Shown here one piece after another: positions 1 to 7,038 of a stretch of DNA of 47,222 nucleotides (positions within the stretch are counted from its first letter, which is position 1; each line of letters opens with the position of its first letter). The translations under genes were made by a program, and so were the position numbers. The notes under the pieces are model-generated. The model saw only the letters and a program-made list of their open reading frames with translations, had not been told where the DNA came from and made no database searches. Source of the DNA: Succinivibrionaceae bacterium UBA3769 (GTDB lineage: Bacteria; Pseudomonadota; Gammaproteobacteria; Enterobacterales; Succinivibrionaceae); NCBI GenBank assembly GCA_002372325.1, contig DFFT01000072.1, forward strand, positions 1-47,222, given 5' to 3'.

Positions 1-117
1 GATTTCCGGGCTTATGCCTGGTGGAAGAAGTACCTCTCCTCCTGCGAACGGGTGGCGGGCTATCTCGACCGGGGCTTCATCGAACGGGTGCGAAGCAACG
101 TGAGCAGAGTGAAATGA
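1..117 (+). CDS. C-terminal end of an unidentified, probably phage-derived protein (partial)
   Basis: The first frame of the window is open from base 1 to a TGA at 115-117 and gives 38 residues rich in aromatic and basic amino acids (AYAWWKKYLSS, ending VRSNVSRVK). It starts outside the window, so the family cannot be named. It lies 41 bp upstream of a holin and endolysin on the same strand, which suggests it is the last gene before a phage lysis cassette. Position and the open frame are the only evidence. Confidence 0.45.
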   Translation, partial: DFRAYAWWKKYLSSCERVAGYLDRGFIERVRSNVSRVK

Positions 118-158
118 CGGGCGGCAGAGATGTCGCCTTTTTTATTGGGAGAGACAAC

Positions 159-593
159 ATGAGAGAGCTTTGGAACATGCTCCAGGCGGTGTTTACCGGA
201 ATCGGCGGCTGGCTGGGGTACTTTCTCGGGGGCTGCGACGGGCTCCTGTATGCCCTGATTGCCTTTACGGTTATCGACTACATCAGCGGGGTTATGTGCG
301 GGATTCTCGATAAATGCCTGTCAAGCGCTGTGGGCTGGAGAGGGATCTTCAAAAAGATTATGACGTTCCTCCTGGTAGGCATTGCCAGCATTCTGGACGC
401 CAGAATCTTTCAGACCGGGAGCGTGCTCAGAACCGCGGTGATTTTCTTTTACCTCTCCAATGAAGGGGTGAGCCTTCTGGAGAATGCCGCCCATCTGGGA
501 CTTCCCATTCCGAGGGTGGTGAAAAGAGCGCTTAGGCAGTTACACGATAAATCCGAAGATGAAGAAAAGGAGAACAAAAATGAAGAGCAGTAA
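159..593 (+). CDS. Phage holin, Cph1/TcdE-like family
   Basis: A 144-residue membrane protein with the layout of the toxin-secretion/phage-lysis holin family. Hydrophobic segments run from about residues 12-30, 33-55 and 70-95, and it ends in a highly charged hydrophilic tail (DKSEDEEKENKNEEQ). The internal motif YALIAFTVIDYISGVMCG is typical of this family, as I know it. Holins oligomerise in the inner membrane and release endolysin to the wall. I chose ATG 159 rather than the earlier in-frame ATG at 21 because a purine-rich GGGAGAG lies just upstream and the extra 46 residues look non-native. It overlaps the start of the amidase gene by 14 bp, as in a translationally coupled lysis cassette. 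No tail, capsid or integrase genes are visible, so this is the edge of a prophage or a remnant. Confidence 0.85.
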   Translation: MRELWNMLQAVFTGIGGWLGYFLGGCDGLLYALIAFTVIDYISGVMCGILDKCLSSAVGWRGIFKKIMTFLLVGIASILDARIFQTGSVLRTAVIFFYLSNEGVSLLENAAHLGLPIPRVVKRALRQLHDKSEDEEKENKNEEQ

Positions 594-1119
594 ACTTGTA
601 AGCTACACAGGCCTGAGTCCCAACCATTCCGGAAGAAGGACTCATGCGATTGATCGAATTACCCCTCATGCGGTGGTGGGGCAGCTTTCGGTTGAGAGGA
701 TCTGCGGCTGCTTTGCCGGCAAGGACAGACAGGCAAGCTGCAACTATGCCATCGGGGCTGACGGCAGGATCGGTCTTTGCGTTGATGAGGCTAACCGCTC
801 CTGGTGTTCATCATCCCGGGAAAACGACCAGCGGGCTGTAACCATCGAGTGCGCGTCTGATCTGACGGAGCCCTATGCCATGAAGCCGGAGGTGTATGCG
901 GCTTTGGTGAAGCTATGCGCTGACATCTGCAGACGGAACGGCAAGAAGCGGCTGGTGTGGATTGCGGAGCTGGAGAAAGCACTGATGTATGAGGTGAAAC
1001 CGGATGAGATACTCCTGACCGTTCACAGGTGGTTCGCCAGGAAATCCTGTCCGGGAAACTGGCTAATGGAAAGATTAGGCAATTTGGCGGACGAGGTTAA
1101 CGGGAAACAGGGAGTGTAG
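580..1119 (+). CDS. Phage endolysin, N-acetylmuramoyl-L-alanine amidase (Amidase_2-like)
   Basis: This 179-residue protein resembles zinc-dependent amidases that cut the bond between muramic acid and the peptide stem. Candidate zinc ligands are His30 (ITPHAVVG), His149 (LTVHRWF) and Cys157 (KSCPG), which matches the H...H...C arrangement of the Amidase_2 family. The stretch NYAIGADGRIGLCVDE fits the central strand and substrate-loop region. ATG 580 is preferred over an ATG at 559 because AGGAG (568-572) sits seven bases before it. It has no signal peptide, so export would depend on the holin encoded just upstream, with which it overlaps by 14 bp. An intrinsic terminator follows directly. It could instead be a domesticated lysis gene. 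Confidence 0.85.
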   Translation: MKSSKLVSYTGLSPNHSGRRTHAIDRITPHAVVGQLSVERICGCFAGKDRQASCNYAIGADGRIGLCVDEANRSWCSSSRENDQRAVTIECASDLTEPYAMKPEVYAALVKLCADICRRNGKKRLVWIAELEKALMYEVKPDEILLTVHRWFARKSCPGNWLMERLGNLADEVNGKQGV

Positions 1120-1129
1120 GAATGAAAAG

Positions 1130-1158
1130 AGCCGGCAGTGATGGTGCTGTCGGCTTTT
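1130..1158 (+). terminator. Intrinsic terminator after the lysis genes
   Basis: A nine-base stem (AGCCGGCAG with CTGTCGGCT, one G-T pair) and an eight-base loop are followed by a short T run. It lies 10 bp after the endolysin stop codon. Confidence 0.75.
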
Positions 1159-1177
1159 ATGCATTCCGTCAATATCC

Positions 1178-1720
1178 TCATTCATTTAGTATCCTGTAGT
1201 TACCGCAACCATCTTGGTCGCCTAAATCGCAGGCTTTTCCGTAATATTCTTTTGCCTTGGTTTTATTTTGTCTTACGCCTTGTCCATTATCATACAAAAA
1301 GCCCAAGCTGTTGCACCCTCCGCCATGGTTCAGGTTGCAGGCTTTTACAAAATAGGTTTTAGCTTTGCTGTAATCCTGTCTTACACTGAGTCCGTGGTAA
1401 TACAATAAACCTAATCCGGTGCACCCAAGGCCAACATTCAGGCTGCAAGCTTTTTTGTAATAGGTTGCGGCCTTGCTGTTATCCTGTTTTACACCGAGTC
1501 CGTTGGAATATAACATACCCAACCCGCTGCACCCGAAGTGATCATTAAGGCTGCAGGCTTTTTCGAGACATGGCTTTGCTTCTAAATATCTAGATGCCGC
1601 AACGTAAGATCCGCCTCGTTCCAAATAACACTCTGCTGAAGTACAGCCCCCGCAATCTGCGCCAGCATAGGCGGGTATAGCAAATAACAAACAAAACCAC
1701 GCTAGGCTTTTTAATCTCAT
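1178..1720 (-). CDS. Secreted cysteine-rich Sel1-repeat protein (HcpA-like)
   Basis: The 180-residue product begins with a signal peptide (MRLKSLAWFCLLFAIPAYA) and continues with Sel1-type repeats of about 36 residues. Three repeats are clear, plus a degenerate first one. Each carries the KAC...GC cysteine pair that in Helicobacter Hcp proteins forms a disulfide across the repeat, so the product is probably periplasmic or extracellular. Sel1 repeats are TPR-like binding scaffolds; the partner is unknown. It is a paralogue of the larger protein encoded divergently at 2317: the ends KACDLGDQDGCGNYRILNE and KACDYGSQKGCDNYRELNE are nearly the same. The two starts are separated by about 600 bp holding a degenerate coding fragment. 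Confidence 0.85.
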   Translation of the reverse strand: MRLKSLAWFCLLFAIPAYAGADCGGCTSAECYLERGGSYVAASRYLEAKPCLEKACSLNDHFGCSGLGMLYSNGLGVKQDNSKAATYYKKACSLNVGLGCTGLGLLYYHGLSVRQDYSKAKTYFVKACNLNHGGGCNSLGFLYDNGQGVRQNKTKAKEYYGKACDLGDQDGCGNYRILNE

Positions 1721-2071
1721 TTTTATTTAATCCCCGCCCCACCTAACAACGACTCCATTATGTTAGTTTACTTGTGTTTTTTAACCAGTTTTTACCGCAA
1801 TTGCGTATTCTTTTTATGATCTGTCTATAAAATGACCAATGATTTGTGTCAAATATCACAGGTAATGTCATCTCCGTTTTTATTTTGGAGTTTCTGTCAA
1901 AAAAGCCGGAGGAGTTCGCTGCCTTTATGGTGGAATCGTCGGGGTGAAAGTGCTGCCTGACAAGGCGCTCCTTCATCTGGTGAACTCCTTCTCTCGGATC
2001 TCGGCATCACAGGTAAGGCACACCTGAAAAACTGATCCGGGGCAGTTTCGTTTTCAGACTTGCGGTGAGAA

Positions 2072-2293
2072 TTGCCCGTTGCCGAGTTTAATCACCGGAC
2101 GATGTTTTTTCAGAAAGAATACTTTGAGGAGCCTCCGCATGAAAGGTACCGGAGCGGTATGACCGAAAGCGGAGGCTCCGGCGAGATCGAGAAGTTCAAG
2201 AGAATGATGAAGCATCTGGCAAATTGTCATTCTGCCCCGCCAAATGATGATTTGCAAATGATGATTTGCGGCGATTATAATTGCGGGAGTTAA
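2072..2293 (+). pseudogene. Degenerate coding fragment sharing a C-terminal motif with the remnant at 8635-8900
   Basis: The open frame encodes PHERYRSGMTE...GEIEKFKRMM. Almost the same peptide (PHERYLSGMTE...GEIEKFKKIM) is encoded at about 8787-8887. DNA similarity covers roughly 100 bp (2111-2215). Conservation in the same reading frame suggests an old protein-coding family rather than a random repeat. I do not recognise the family. No convincing ribosome binding site or upstream continuation is present, so it is called a remnant. The rest of 1721-2316 shows nothing else I can support; a 72-codon minus-strand frame at 1758-1976 has no recognisable features. Confidence 0.4.
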
Positions 2294-2316
2294 GGTAAAA
2301 ATGGTTACGAAAGCGT

Positions 2317-3483
2317 ATGAAAATCAAATTTTTAATGCTTATTCCTGTTTTGCTGTCAGGTACAGTCTATGCGGATGCAATAGATGAATGCAAGGATTAC
2401 CTTGAAAAGGAAGAATACTCAAAGGCCCTTCCTCACTGTCTGGATGCCTGCAGCATGAATGACGGACTTGGATGCGCGCTTTCAGGAAATTTTTACTACA
2501 GCGGTCAGTATGAAAGACAGGATTACGGCAAAGTTATAACTTATTGGGAAAAAGCCTGCAGCCTGAATCACGGCGGGGCGTGCTTCGGTTTAGGATTTTT
2601 ATACCAGAACGGCCAAGGCGCAGGACAAGATTACAGCCAGGCTAATACCTATTATGAAAAAGCCTGCAGCCTGAACTACAGCGGCGGGTGCTTAAACTTA
2701 GGGAATTCATACTTTAACGGCCAAGGCGTAAAACAGGATTACGGCAAAGCTATTACCTATTACGGAAAGGCCTGCAGCCTGAGCGACGGCGCCGGGTGCC
2801 ACGGCTTAGGTATTTCATATTACCACGGCAAAGGCATAAAACAGGATTACAGTCAGGCAACAAGCTTTTTCGAAAAAGCCTGCAGCCTGAACTACGGCAC
2901 CGGGTGCTTCAACTTAGGCATGTCTTATGCCAAAGGCCAAGGCGTAAGACAGGATCACATCCAGGCAAAAAACTATTACGAAAAAGCCTGCATCCTGAAC
3001 GATAGCAGCGGGTGCCTCAACTTAGGCGGTTCATATTACGACGGCAAAGGCGTAAAACAGGATTACATTCAGGCTAACACCTTTTTTGAAAAGGCCTGCA
3101 ACCTGAACGACGGCAAGGGGTGCCTCAACTTAGGAATCTCTTACGCCAAAGGCCAGGGAGTAAGACAGGATGATATCCAGGCCAAAATCTATTACGAAAA
3201 GGCCTGCAGCCTGAACAATGGAGGCGGGTGCCTCAACTTAGGCAGTTTATATTACAACGGCCAGGGCGTAAAACAGGATTACGTTCAGGCTAACGCCTTT
3301 TTTGAAAAAGCCTGCAACCTGAAAAACGGCGCGGGGTGCTCCAACATGGGGAATTCATACCGGAACGGCAAAGGCGTTAAACATAATCAAACCACGTCAA
3401 AAGAATATTTCAGAAAAGCCTGTGATTACGGCAGTCAAAAAGGCTGCGATAATTACCGCGAACTAAACGAACAAGGCTCCTAA
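2317..3483 (+). CDS. Secreted protein with nine cysteine-paired Sel1 repeats (HcpA-like)
   Basis: A signal peptide (MKIKFLMLIPVLLSGTVYA, likely cleavage before DAID) is followed by nine regular 36-residue Sel1 repeats from about residue 51 to 374. Each repeat has the pattern GC.NLG.SY..G.GVKQDY.QA..FFEKAC. The paired cysteines indicate an oxidised, exported solenoid like Helicobacter Hcp proteins, which bind host or wall ligands; the ligand here is unknown. Repeats 5-6 and 7-8 match each other better as 72-residue pairs than as singles, which shows a recent two-repeat duplication. The C-terminus matches the divergent paralogue at 1178-1720. No strong ribosome binding site is seen before ATG 2317. 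Two terminator-like hairpins follow. Confidence 0.9.
   Translation: MKIKFLMLIPVLLSGTVYADAIDECKDYLEKEEYSKALPHCLDACSMNDGLGCALSGNFYYSGQYERQDYGKVITYWEKACSLNHGGACFGLGFLYQNGQGAGQDYSQANTYYEKACSLNYSGGCLNLGNSYFNGQGVKQDYGKAITYYGKACSLSDGAGCHGLGISYYHGKGIKQDYSQATSFFEKACSLNYGTGCFNLGMSYAKGQGVRQDHIQAKNYYEKACILNDSSGCLNLGGSYYDGKGVKQDYIQANTFFEKACNLNDGKGCLNLGISYAKGQGVRQDDIQAKIYYEKACSLNNGGGCLNLGSLYYNGQGVKQDYVQANAFFEKACNLKNGAGCSNMGNSYRNGKGVKHNQTTSKEYFRKACDYGSQKGCDNYRELNEQGS
2467..3438 (+). repeat. Nine tandem 108-bp units encoding Sel1 repeats
   Basis: The array is in frame with the gene at 2317. Shared words such as GAAAAAGCCTGCAGCCTGAA recur every 108 bp. Alternation between AKGQGVRQD and GVKQDY..AN units in repeats 5-8 indicates a 216-bp higher-order duplication. 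Confidence 0.85.
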
Positions 3484-3513
3484 AACACCGCTCAGCATAA
3501 AACAACTCACATC

Positions 3514-3547
3514 AAAGGCTCTCACCGCGTGATCCTTTTTTATTTTT
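3514..3547 (+). terminator. Imperfect terminator hairpin downstream of the Sel1 gene
   Basis: AAAGG...TCAC-CGC-GTGA...CCTTTTTT followed by ATTTTT. It looks like a worn copy of the perfect hairpin 100 bp further on, sharing the CTCACC core and the CCTTTTTTATTTT tail. Confidence 0.55.
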
Positions 3548-3604
3548 GGCTCTGTTACAAAGGATAGTTGATCCAGTAAAACCCTGATTTTTTTAAGTAT
3601 CACA
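3543..3604 (+). repeat. IS-end-like sequence, inverted copy of 16966-17027
   Basis: The segment starts TTTTTGGCTCTGTTACAAAG and contains GGATAGTTGATCC, which can fold as a GGAT/ATCC hairpin. About 57 bp match the reverse complement of 16966-17027 at roughly 80 percent, ending with AAGTA in both. The distal copy sits at the 5' end of a TnpB gene, so this one may be a solo left end of the same IS type. Alternatively the two are terminal repeats of a single 13.5-kb element. Confidence 0.6.
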
Positions 3605-3615
3605 CATTCACCGTC

Positions 3616-3650
3616 AAAAGGATCTCACCACGAGATCCTTTTTTATTTTA
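3616..3650 (+). terminator. Intrinsic terminator
   Basis: A perfect nine-base stem (AAGGATCTC/GAGATCCTT) with a five-base loop and a TTTTATTTT tail. It separates the Sel1 gene from the recombinase remnant. Confidence 0.8.
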
Positions 3651-3679
3651 CGGAGATCAAAATGACGGACAACATCATA

Positions 3680-4550
3680 AAGCTTTCTGCCTACACTACT
3701 GAACACTGTGCGCCGGCTGAAGGAGCTCGGCATCGAGGTGCAGTTCGAGAAGGAAATCATTCGGTCGCTGTCCGGCAACGGGGAGCTCATGCTTACCTTG
3801 CCGGCCTCCTTCGCTCAGGAGGAGAGCCGGAGCATTTCCGAGAATATGAAATGGAGCACGAGAAAGCGCTTTGAACAGGGGAATACCCAACGGGAAATTC
3901 CGGGTGTACGGCTACCGCTGGGAGGGAGATGAACTGGTGCCGGTTCCCAAAGAGGCGGCCATCGTTAAGCTGATCTTTCAGAACTTCCTTGACGGCAAAT
4001 CCCGCCTGAACACGGAGAAGGAATTCGCTGCAGAGGGCATTAAAACCCGTAACGGTCGTCTGCTGGGGACTCGAACATTGGAGCGGAGGTGCACAACCAG
4101 CATCACCTATACGGGAAACCTGCTTCTGAGAGAATGGATTAATCGAAAATCCCGATGCCATCACCAAAAAGCACCGGAAGAACAAGGGGTATCTCCCGCA
4201 AACTATGCGGAAGCCCCCCACGAGGCCATTACAGACATGAAGACCTTTCAGTTTGTGCAGGAAGAGAGCGCCAGACGGCGGGAACTCGGGGTTCTGGCCA
4301 ATAAGAGCCTGAACATCACCTGCTTTACGGGAAAGATCAAGCACGGGCCCTGCGGCAAAGAAAATCCCCGAAAAGTCACTGAAGCAGATCTCCGCTGAAG
4401 TTCCCAGTCTTGATGGGTTTGAAGAGAAGATCTTTGCGGAGCAGGTTCATTGTATTACAGCCCCCTCTCCAGGCTCCTTGTCTTCCGTCTGACCGACGGC
4501 GCCGAGACCGCCAGAGAGTGGAAAATCAGACCTCCTTTATTCTTCTCATA
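3680..4550 (+). pseudogene. Large serine recombinase, decayed and frameshifted
   Basis: Fragments in different frames align in order with a large serine recombinase. First comes the end of the catalytic domain (TVRRLKELGIEVQFEKEII, then FAQEESRSISENMKW). Next is the recombinase domain (NGKFRVYGYRWEGDELVPV, then KEAAIVKLIFQNFLDGKS). Last is the C-terminal part (SLKQISAEVPSLDGFEEKIF, then VFRLTDGAETAREWKIR). The N-terminal part with the catalytic serine is missing. Frame changes occur near 3890, 4370 and 4480, and the zinc-ribbon region retains only HGPCGKEN. Such enzymes integrate or excise phages and conjugative elements. This copy cannot be functional and marks past integration at the left edge of the accessory block. 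Confidence 0.85.
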
Positions 4551-4609
4551 ATTTGATTTTTCTTCTCAAATAAAGCAGAATTAGAAGAAAAACGATTAAA
4601 TGAGAAGAA
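4540..4609 (+). promoter_or_regulatory. Four-half-site operator upstream of fic
   Basis: TTCTTCTCA occurs at 4540-4548 and 4560-4568. Its inverted form occurs at 4581-4589 (TTAGAAGAA) and 4601-4609 (TGAGAAGAA). Each pair is offset by exactly 20 bp, about two helical turns, and the two halves form a long near-perfect palindrome. The last site ends seven bases before the fic start codon. The Fic protein has a C-terminal winged-helix-like region, so autoregulation is a reasonable inference. Confidence 0.65.
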
Positions 4610-4616
4610 AAGATGA

Positions 4617-5681
4617 ATGATGAGAACGTTTGATTACAGCTCACTGGAACAGAAACAATGGGGAACTGATATCCTTAATCTTGTGGCCAGAATTCATGAA
4701 TGCAAAGGCCGGCAGGACTTATTTGTCAGACAGAAACCTGCCGAACTTGATCGATTGGTTGAAATTGCCAAAATTCAAAGCACCGAGGCCTCGAACAAGA
4801 TTGAGGGGATCGTCACTTCCAATGCCAGAATGAAGCAGCTTTTCCAGGAGAAAACCACACCGCGCAACCGTGATGAGGACGAAATAATGGGCTACCGGGA
4901 TGTGCTGAATACCATCCATGAAAGCCATGAATACATTCCTGTCCGTCCTTCATATCTTTTGCAGCTGCACCGGGATCTTCTTGCTAAAGCCGGATTATCC
5001 TATGGCGGTCATTTCAAGAACGTGCAGAACTACATCAGTGAAAAGCGGGCCGATGGCACGGTGTTTACCAGATTCACCCCGGTTGAACCCTTCTGCACCC
5101 CCGATGCCGTGGAAAACCTGTGTCATGCCTATGAACAGGCTATTTCCGGAGAACGCATTGATGCGTTGCTCCTTATCCCTTCGTTTATCATTGATTTTCT
5201 GTGCATTCATCCGTTTAACGATGGAAACGGCAGAATGAGCAGGCTACTTACCCTGCTGCTCCTTTATAAAAGCGGTTATGAGGTCGGTAAATACATAAGC
5301 ATTGAACGGCAGATAGAACTGACGAAGGATCGCTATTACGAAGTTCTTGAGCAGTCTGACAGAGGCTGGCATGAAGGCGTAAATGATCCCACACCGTTTA
5401 TCCGATACATGCTGCAGGTCATTCTTGCCTGCTACACAGAATTTGAAAAACGCGTCGGCATTATGGATGACTGCGGCTCAAGAAGTCTCGCCTATGACAT
5501 AGTGAAGAATTATGTAATCGGAAAAATCGGCAGAATCACTGCGGCTGATGTTGTGGCCAATTGCCCTAAACTCGGAAAATCCACCGTGTTAAGGGAGATA
5601 AAAAGGCTTACAGAAGAAGGTCTACTGATAAAACAGGGAAGCGGCAGAAACACCTTTTACATACGTTCAGACAGTAAATAA
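4617..5681 (+). CDS. Fic family protein with N-terminal inhibitory helix and C-terminal winged helix
   Basis: The 354-residue protein contains the Fic active-site loop HPFNDGNGRMSRL near residues 198-210, matching HPFxxGNGR. Fic proteins usually transfer AMP from ATP to a hydroxyl side chain of a target protein. Near the N-terminus, SNKIEG fits the (S/T)xxxE(G/N) inhibitory motif, so the enzyme carries its own inhibitory helix. The last 70 residues (TAADVVANCPKLGKSTVLRE...EEGLLIKQGSGR) look like a DNA-binding winged helix. ATG 4617 follows a purine-rich AGAAGAAAAG. The upstream palindromic TTCTTCTCA array is probably its own operator. It could act as a regulator, a toxin-like AMP transferase or a deAMPylase; the target is unknown. 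Confidence 0.92.
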   Translation: MMRTFDYSSLEQKQWGTDILNLVARIHECKGRQDLFVRQKPAELDRLVEIAKIQSTEASNKIEGIVTSNARMKQLFQEKTTPRNRDEDEIMGYRDVLNTIHESHEYIPVRPSYLLQLHRDLLAKAGLSYGGHFKNVQNYISEKRADGTVFTRFTPVEPFCTPDAVENLCHAYEQAISGERIDALLLIPSFIIDFLCIHPFNDGNGRMSRLLTLLLLYKSGYEVGKYISIERQIELTKDRYYEVLEQSDRGWHEGVNDPTPFIRYMLQVILACYTEFEKRVGIMDDCGSRSLAYDIVKNYVIGKIGRITAADVVANCPKLGKSTVLREIKRLTEEGLLIKQGSGRNTFYIRSDSK

Positions 5682-5715
5682 AAATCGCTCAGCCAGCGCA
5701 GTTTGCACGTGACAA

Positions 5716-5747
5716 GACAAAAAGACGGGGGAACTCGCGTTCCCCCC
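5716..5747 (-). terminator. Intrinsic terminator for the pilin gene (minus strand)
   Basis: An eight-base perfect stem (GGGGGAAC/GTTCCCCC) with a four-base loop. Read on the minus strand it is followed by GTCTTTTTG. It lies about 140 bp beyond the pilin stop codon. Confidence 0.6.
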
Positions 5748-5884
5748 ATAAGAACCTGAACAGAGTCTCTCTACGAGAAAGATCAGCACGGCATTCTATT
5801 GCTCAGACCTTCCCGGTCCCCGATTCGCTTCTGCTGCGACTATCTCTCAGCTGGTTTTATCCGAGCATCATCTGGAGCCTAAAC

Positions 5885-6532
5885 TCAGCACTTACCGTCA
5901 ACAATCACCGTCATGCGCGTCACAGAGCCGTTGGCGCCCTCATAGGGATTATCATGCACAACATAACATCCCTGGGATGATTCCTTGACAGCGCCGCCAT
6001 CATGACCGTTTGTGGTTTCGTAGGAAGCGGGAAGATCAATATCTGATGGTCCGATTAAAATCTGCACCACCTTTTCATTCCATGCCTTTATCCGGTACTG
6101 CCAGTCATGCTTGCGTCTCTCAGAGGAGTCAGTTACTACATCGGCATCCACCGCATCAAGATCCAGAGCCCGGAGAATCCCGGATTCCTTGCCGGCAACG
6201 GCATCGGTGAGAACAGCCGGATAACCGAAGGAAACCGCAATGCCGTTATTTTTATTGCACGTATCGGTGGCCGCACCGTTTACACATACAAACTTAACCT
6301 CAGTGCCATTATTAAGGGCCGGATACTTTTCCAGACCGGCAATAATAGCCTTGCTCCGGGTAAGGTTTTCCGCGCTGCGTATGGCGGCCTTAAGACCGTT
6401 CAGCTTGGAAATCCGGGCATCTCTCTGCAGATCCATGAACTTCGGGGCTGCCGTTGCCGCCAGAATGCCCAGAATTACAATTACCACCACGAGTTCTATC
6501 AAAGTAAAACCGTTTACACGATGACTGTTCAT
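5885..6532 (-). CDS. MSHA-like type IV prepilin
   Basis: The 215-residue product has a classic class III signal: a short basic leader (MNSHRVN), the prepilin peptidase site G|FTLIE with Glu5 of the mature chain, and the hydrophobic helix FTLIELVVVIVILGILA. The variable domain ends with a cysteine-bounded loop (QGCYVVHD...DGKC), like the disulfide D-region of MSHA-type pilins. It is therefore expected to be cleaved by PilD-type peptidase and built into a pilus or pseudopilus. ATG 6532 is preferred to an upstream ATG at 6640 because it has GGGGGA just before it and places the leader correctly. No assembly genes (ATPase, platform, secretin) are nearby, so it must rely on machinery elsewhere. Confidence 0.88.
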   Translation of the reverse strand: MNSHRVNGFTLIELVVVIVILGILAATAAPKFMDLQRDARISKLNGLKAAIRSAENLTRSKAIIAGLEKYPALNNGTEVKFVCVNGAATDTCNKNNGIAVSFGYPAVLTDAVAGKESGILRALDLDAVDADVVTDSSERRKHDWQYRIKAWNEKVVQILIGPSDIDLPASYETTNGHDGGAVKESSQGCYVVHDNPYEGANGSVTRMTVIVDGKC

Positions 6533-6933
6533 TGTTGTCCCCCTTTGCGTCCAGCATCTGCATCTGACATCTGGCAAGTGCCAAACGTTCCCGGAAATCA
6601 CTCCGGAATCTGTATTGAGCTTCTGAGCGGTATTCTGCAAGCCTAGCCGCGACAGATGAATCGCGCAGCCTTAAGCAATTTCGGAAAATCGTTACAGGAA
6701 AGCATTCTCTTAAGATTATAGCGGCAAAAAAACAAAATTTTCGAGAATAAGCCCTCGTATTGCGACAAATAAATATTTATTTTTCAGATCGTGTCACATT
6801 TTTTACTTATCCCGGGCCGGCTCAAAACAGCATGATCAAAAATCAGCCAGCCAGCCTTAAATCCCCCAGCCTAAAATCCGCGCATTTTTGCGAACATTGC
6901 TTACAAAAAGCCGGCAGAATTGCATATTGCATT

Positions 6934-6960
6934 TTTACAGCGTCAGCGTTTGGCTATAAT
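6934..6960 (+). promoter_or_regulatory. Candidate sigma70 promoter
   Basis: TTTACA (6934-6939) and TATAAT (6955-6960) are separated by 15 bp, about 80 bp upstream of the ATG at 7039. The -10 is perfect; the spacing is shorter than ideal. The rest of 6533-7038 shows no gene I can support. Confidence 0.5.
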
Positions 6961-7038
6961 CTCTCAATGAATGCCCGGCTCTCGATAAATGCCGCTGTTC
7001 TGTCCCCCGCTGACCTGAATTTTCATGGAGATGATCTT

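Noticed and set aside
1758..1976. 72-codon minus-strand frame between the Sel1 genes
   Set aside because: No RBS, no recognisable motif and no similar copy in the window.
2467..3438. Regular repeats that might be a CRISPR array
   Set aside because: Units are 108 bp, adjacent without spacers and encode Sel1 protein repeats in frame.
3548..3574. IS6-family terminal inverted repeat
   Set aside because: The GGCTCTGTTACAAAG start resembles IS6 ends, but no IS6 transposase is present and the other copy sits at a tnpB gene; an IS605-like end is more economical.
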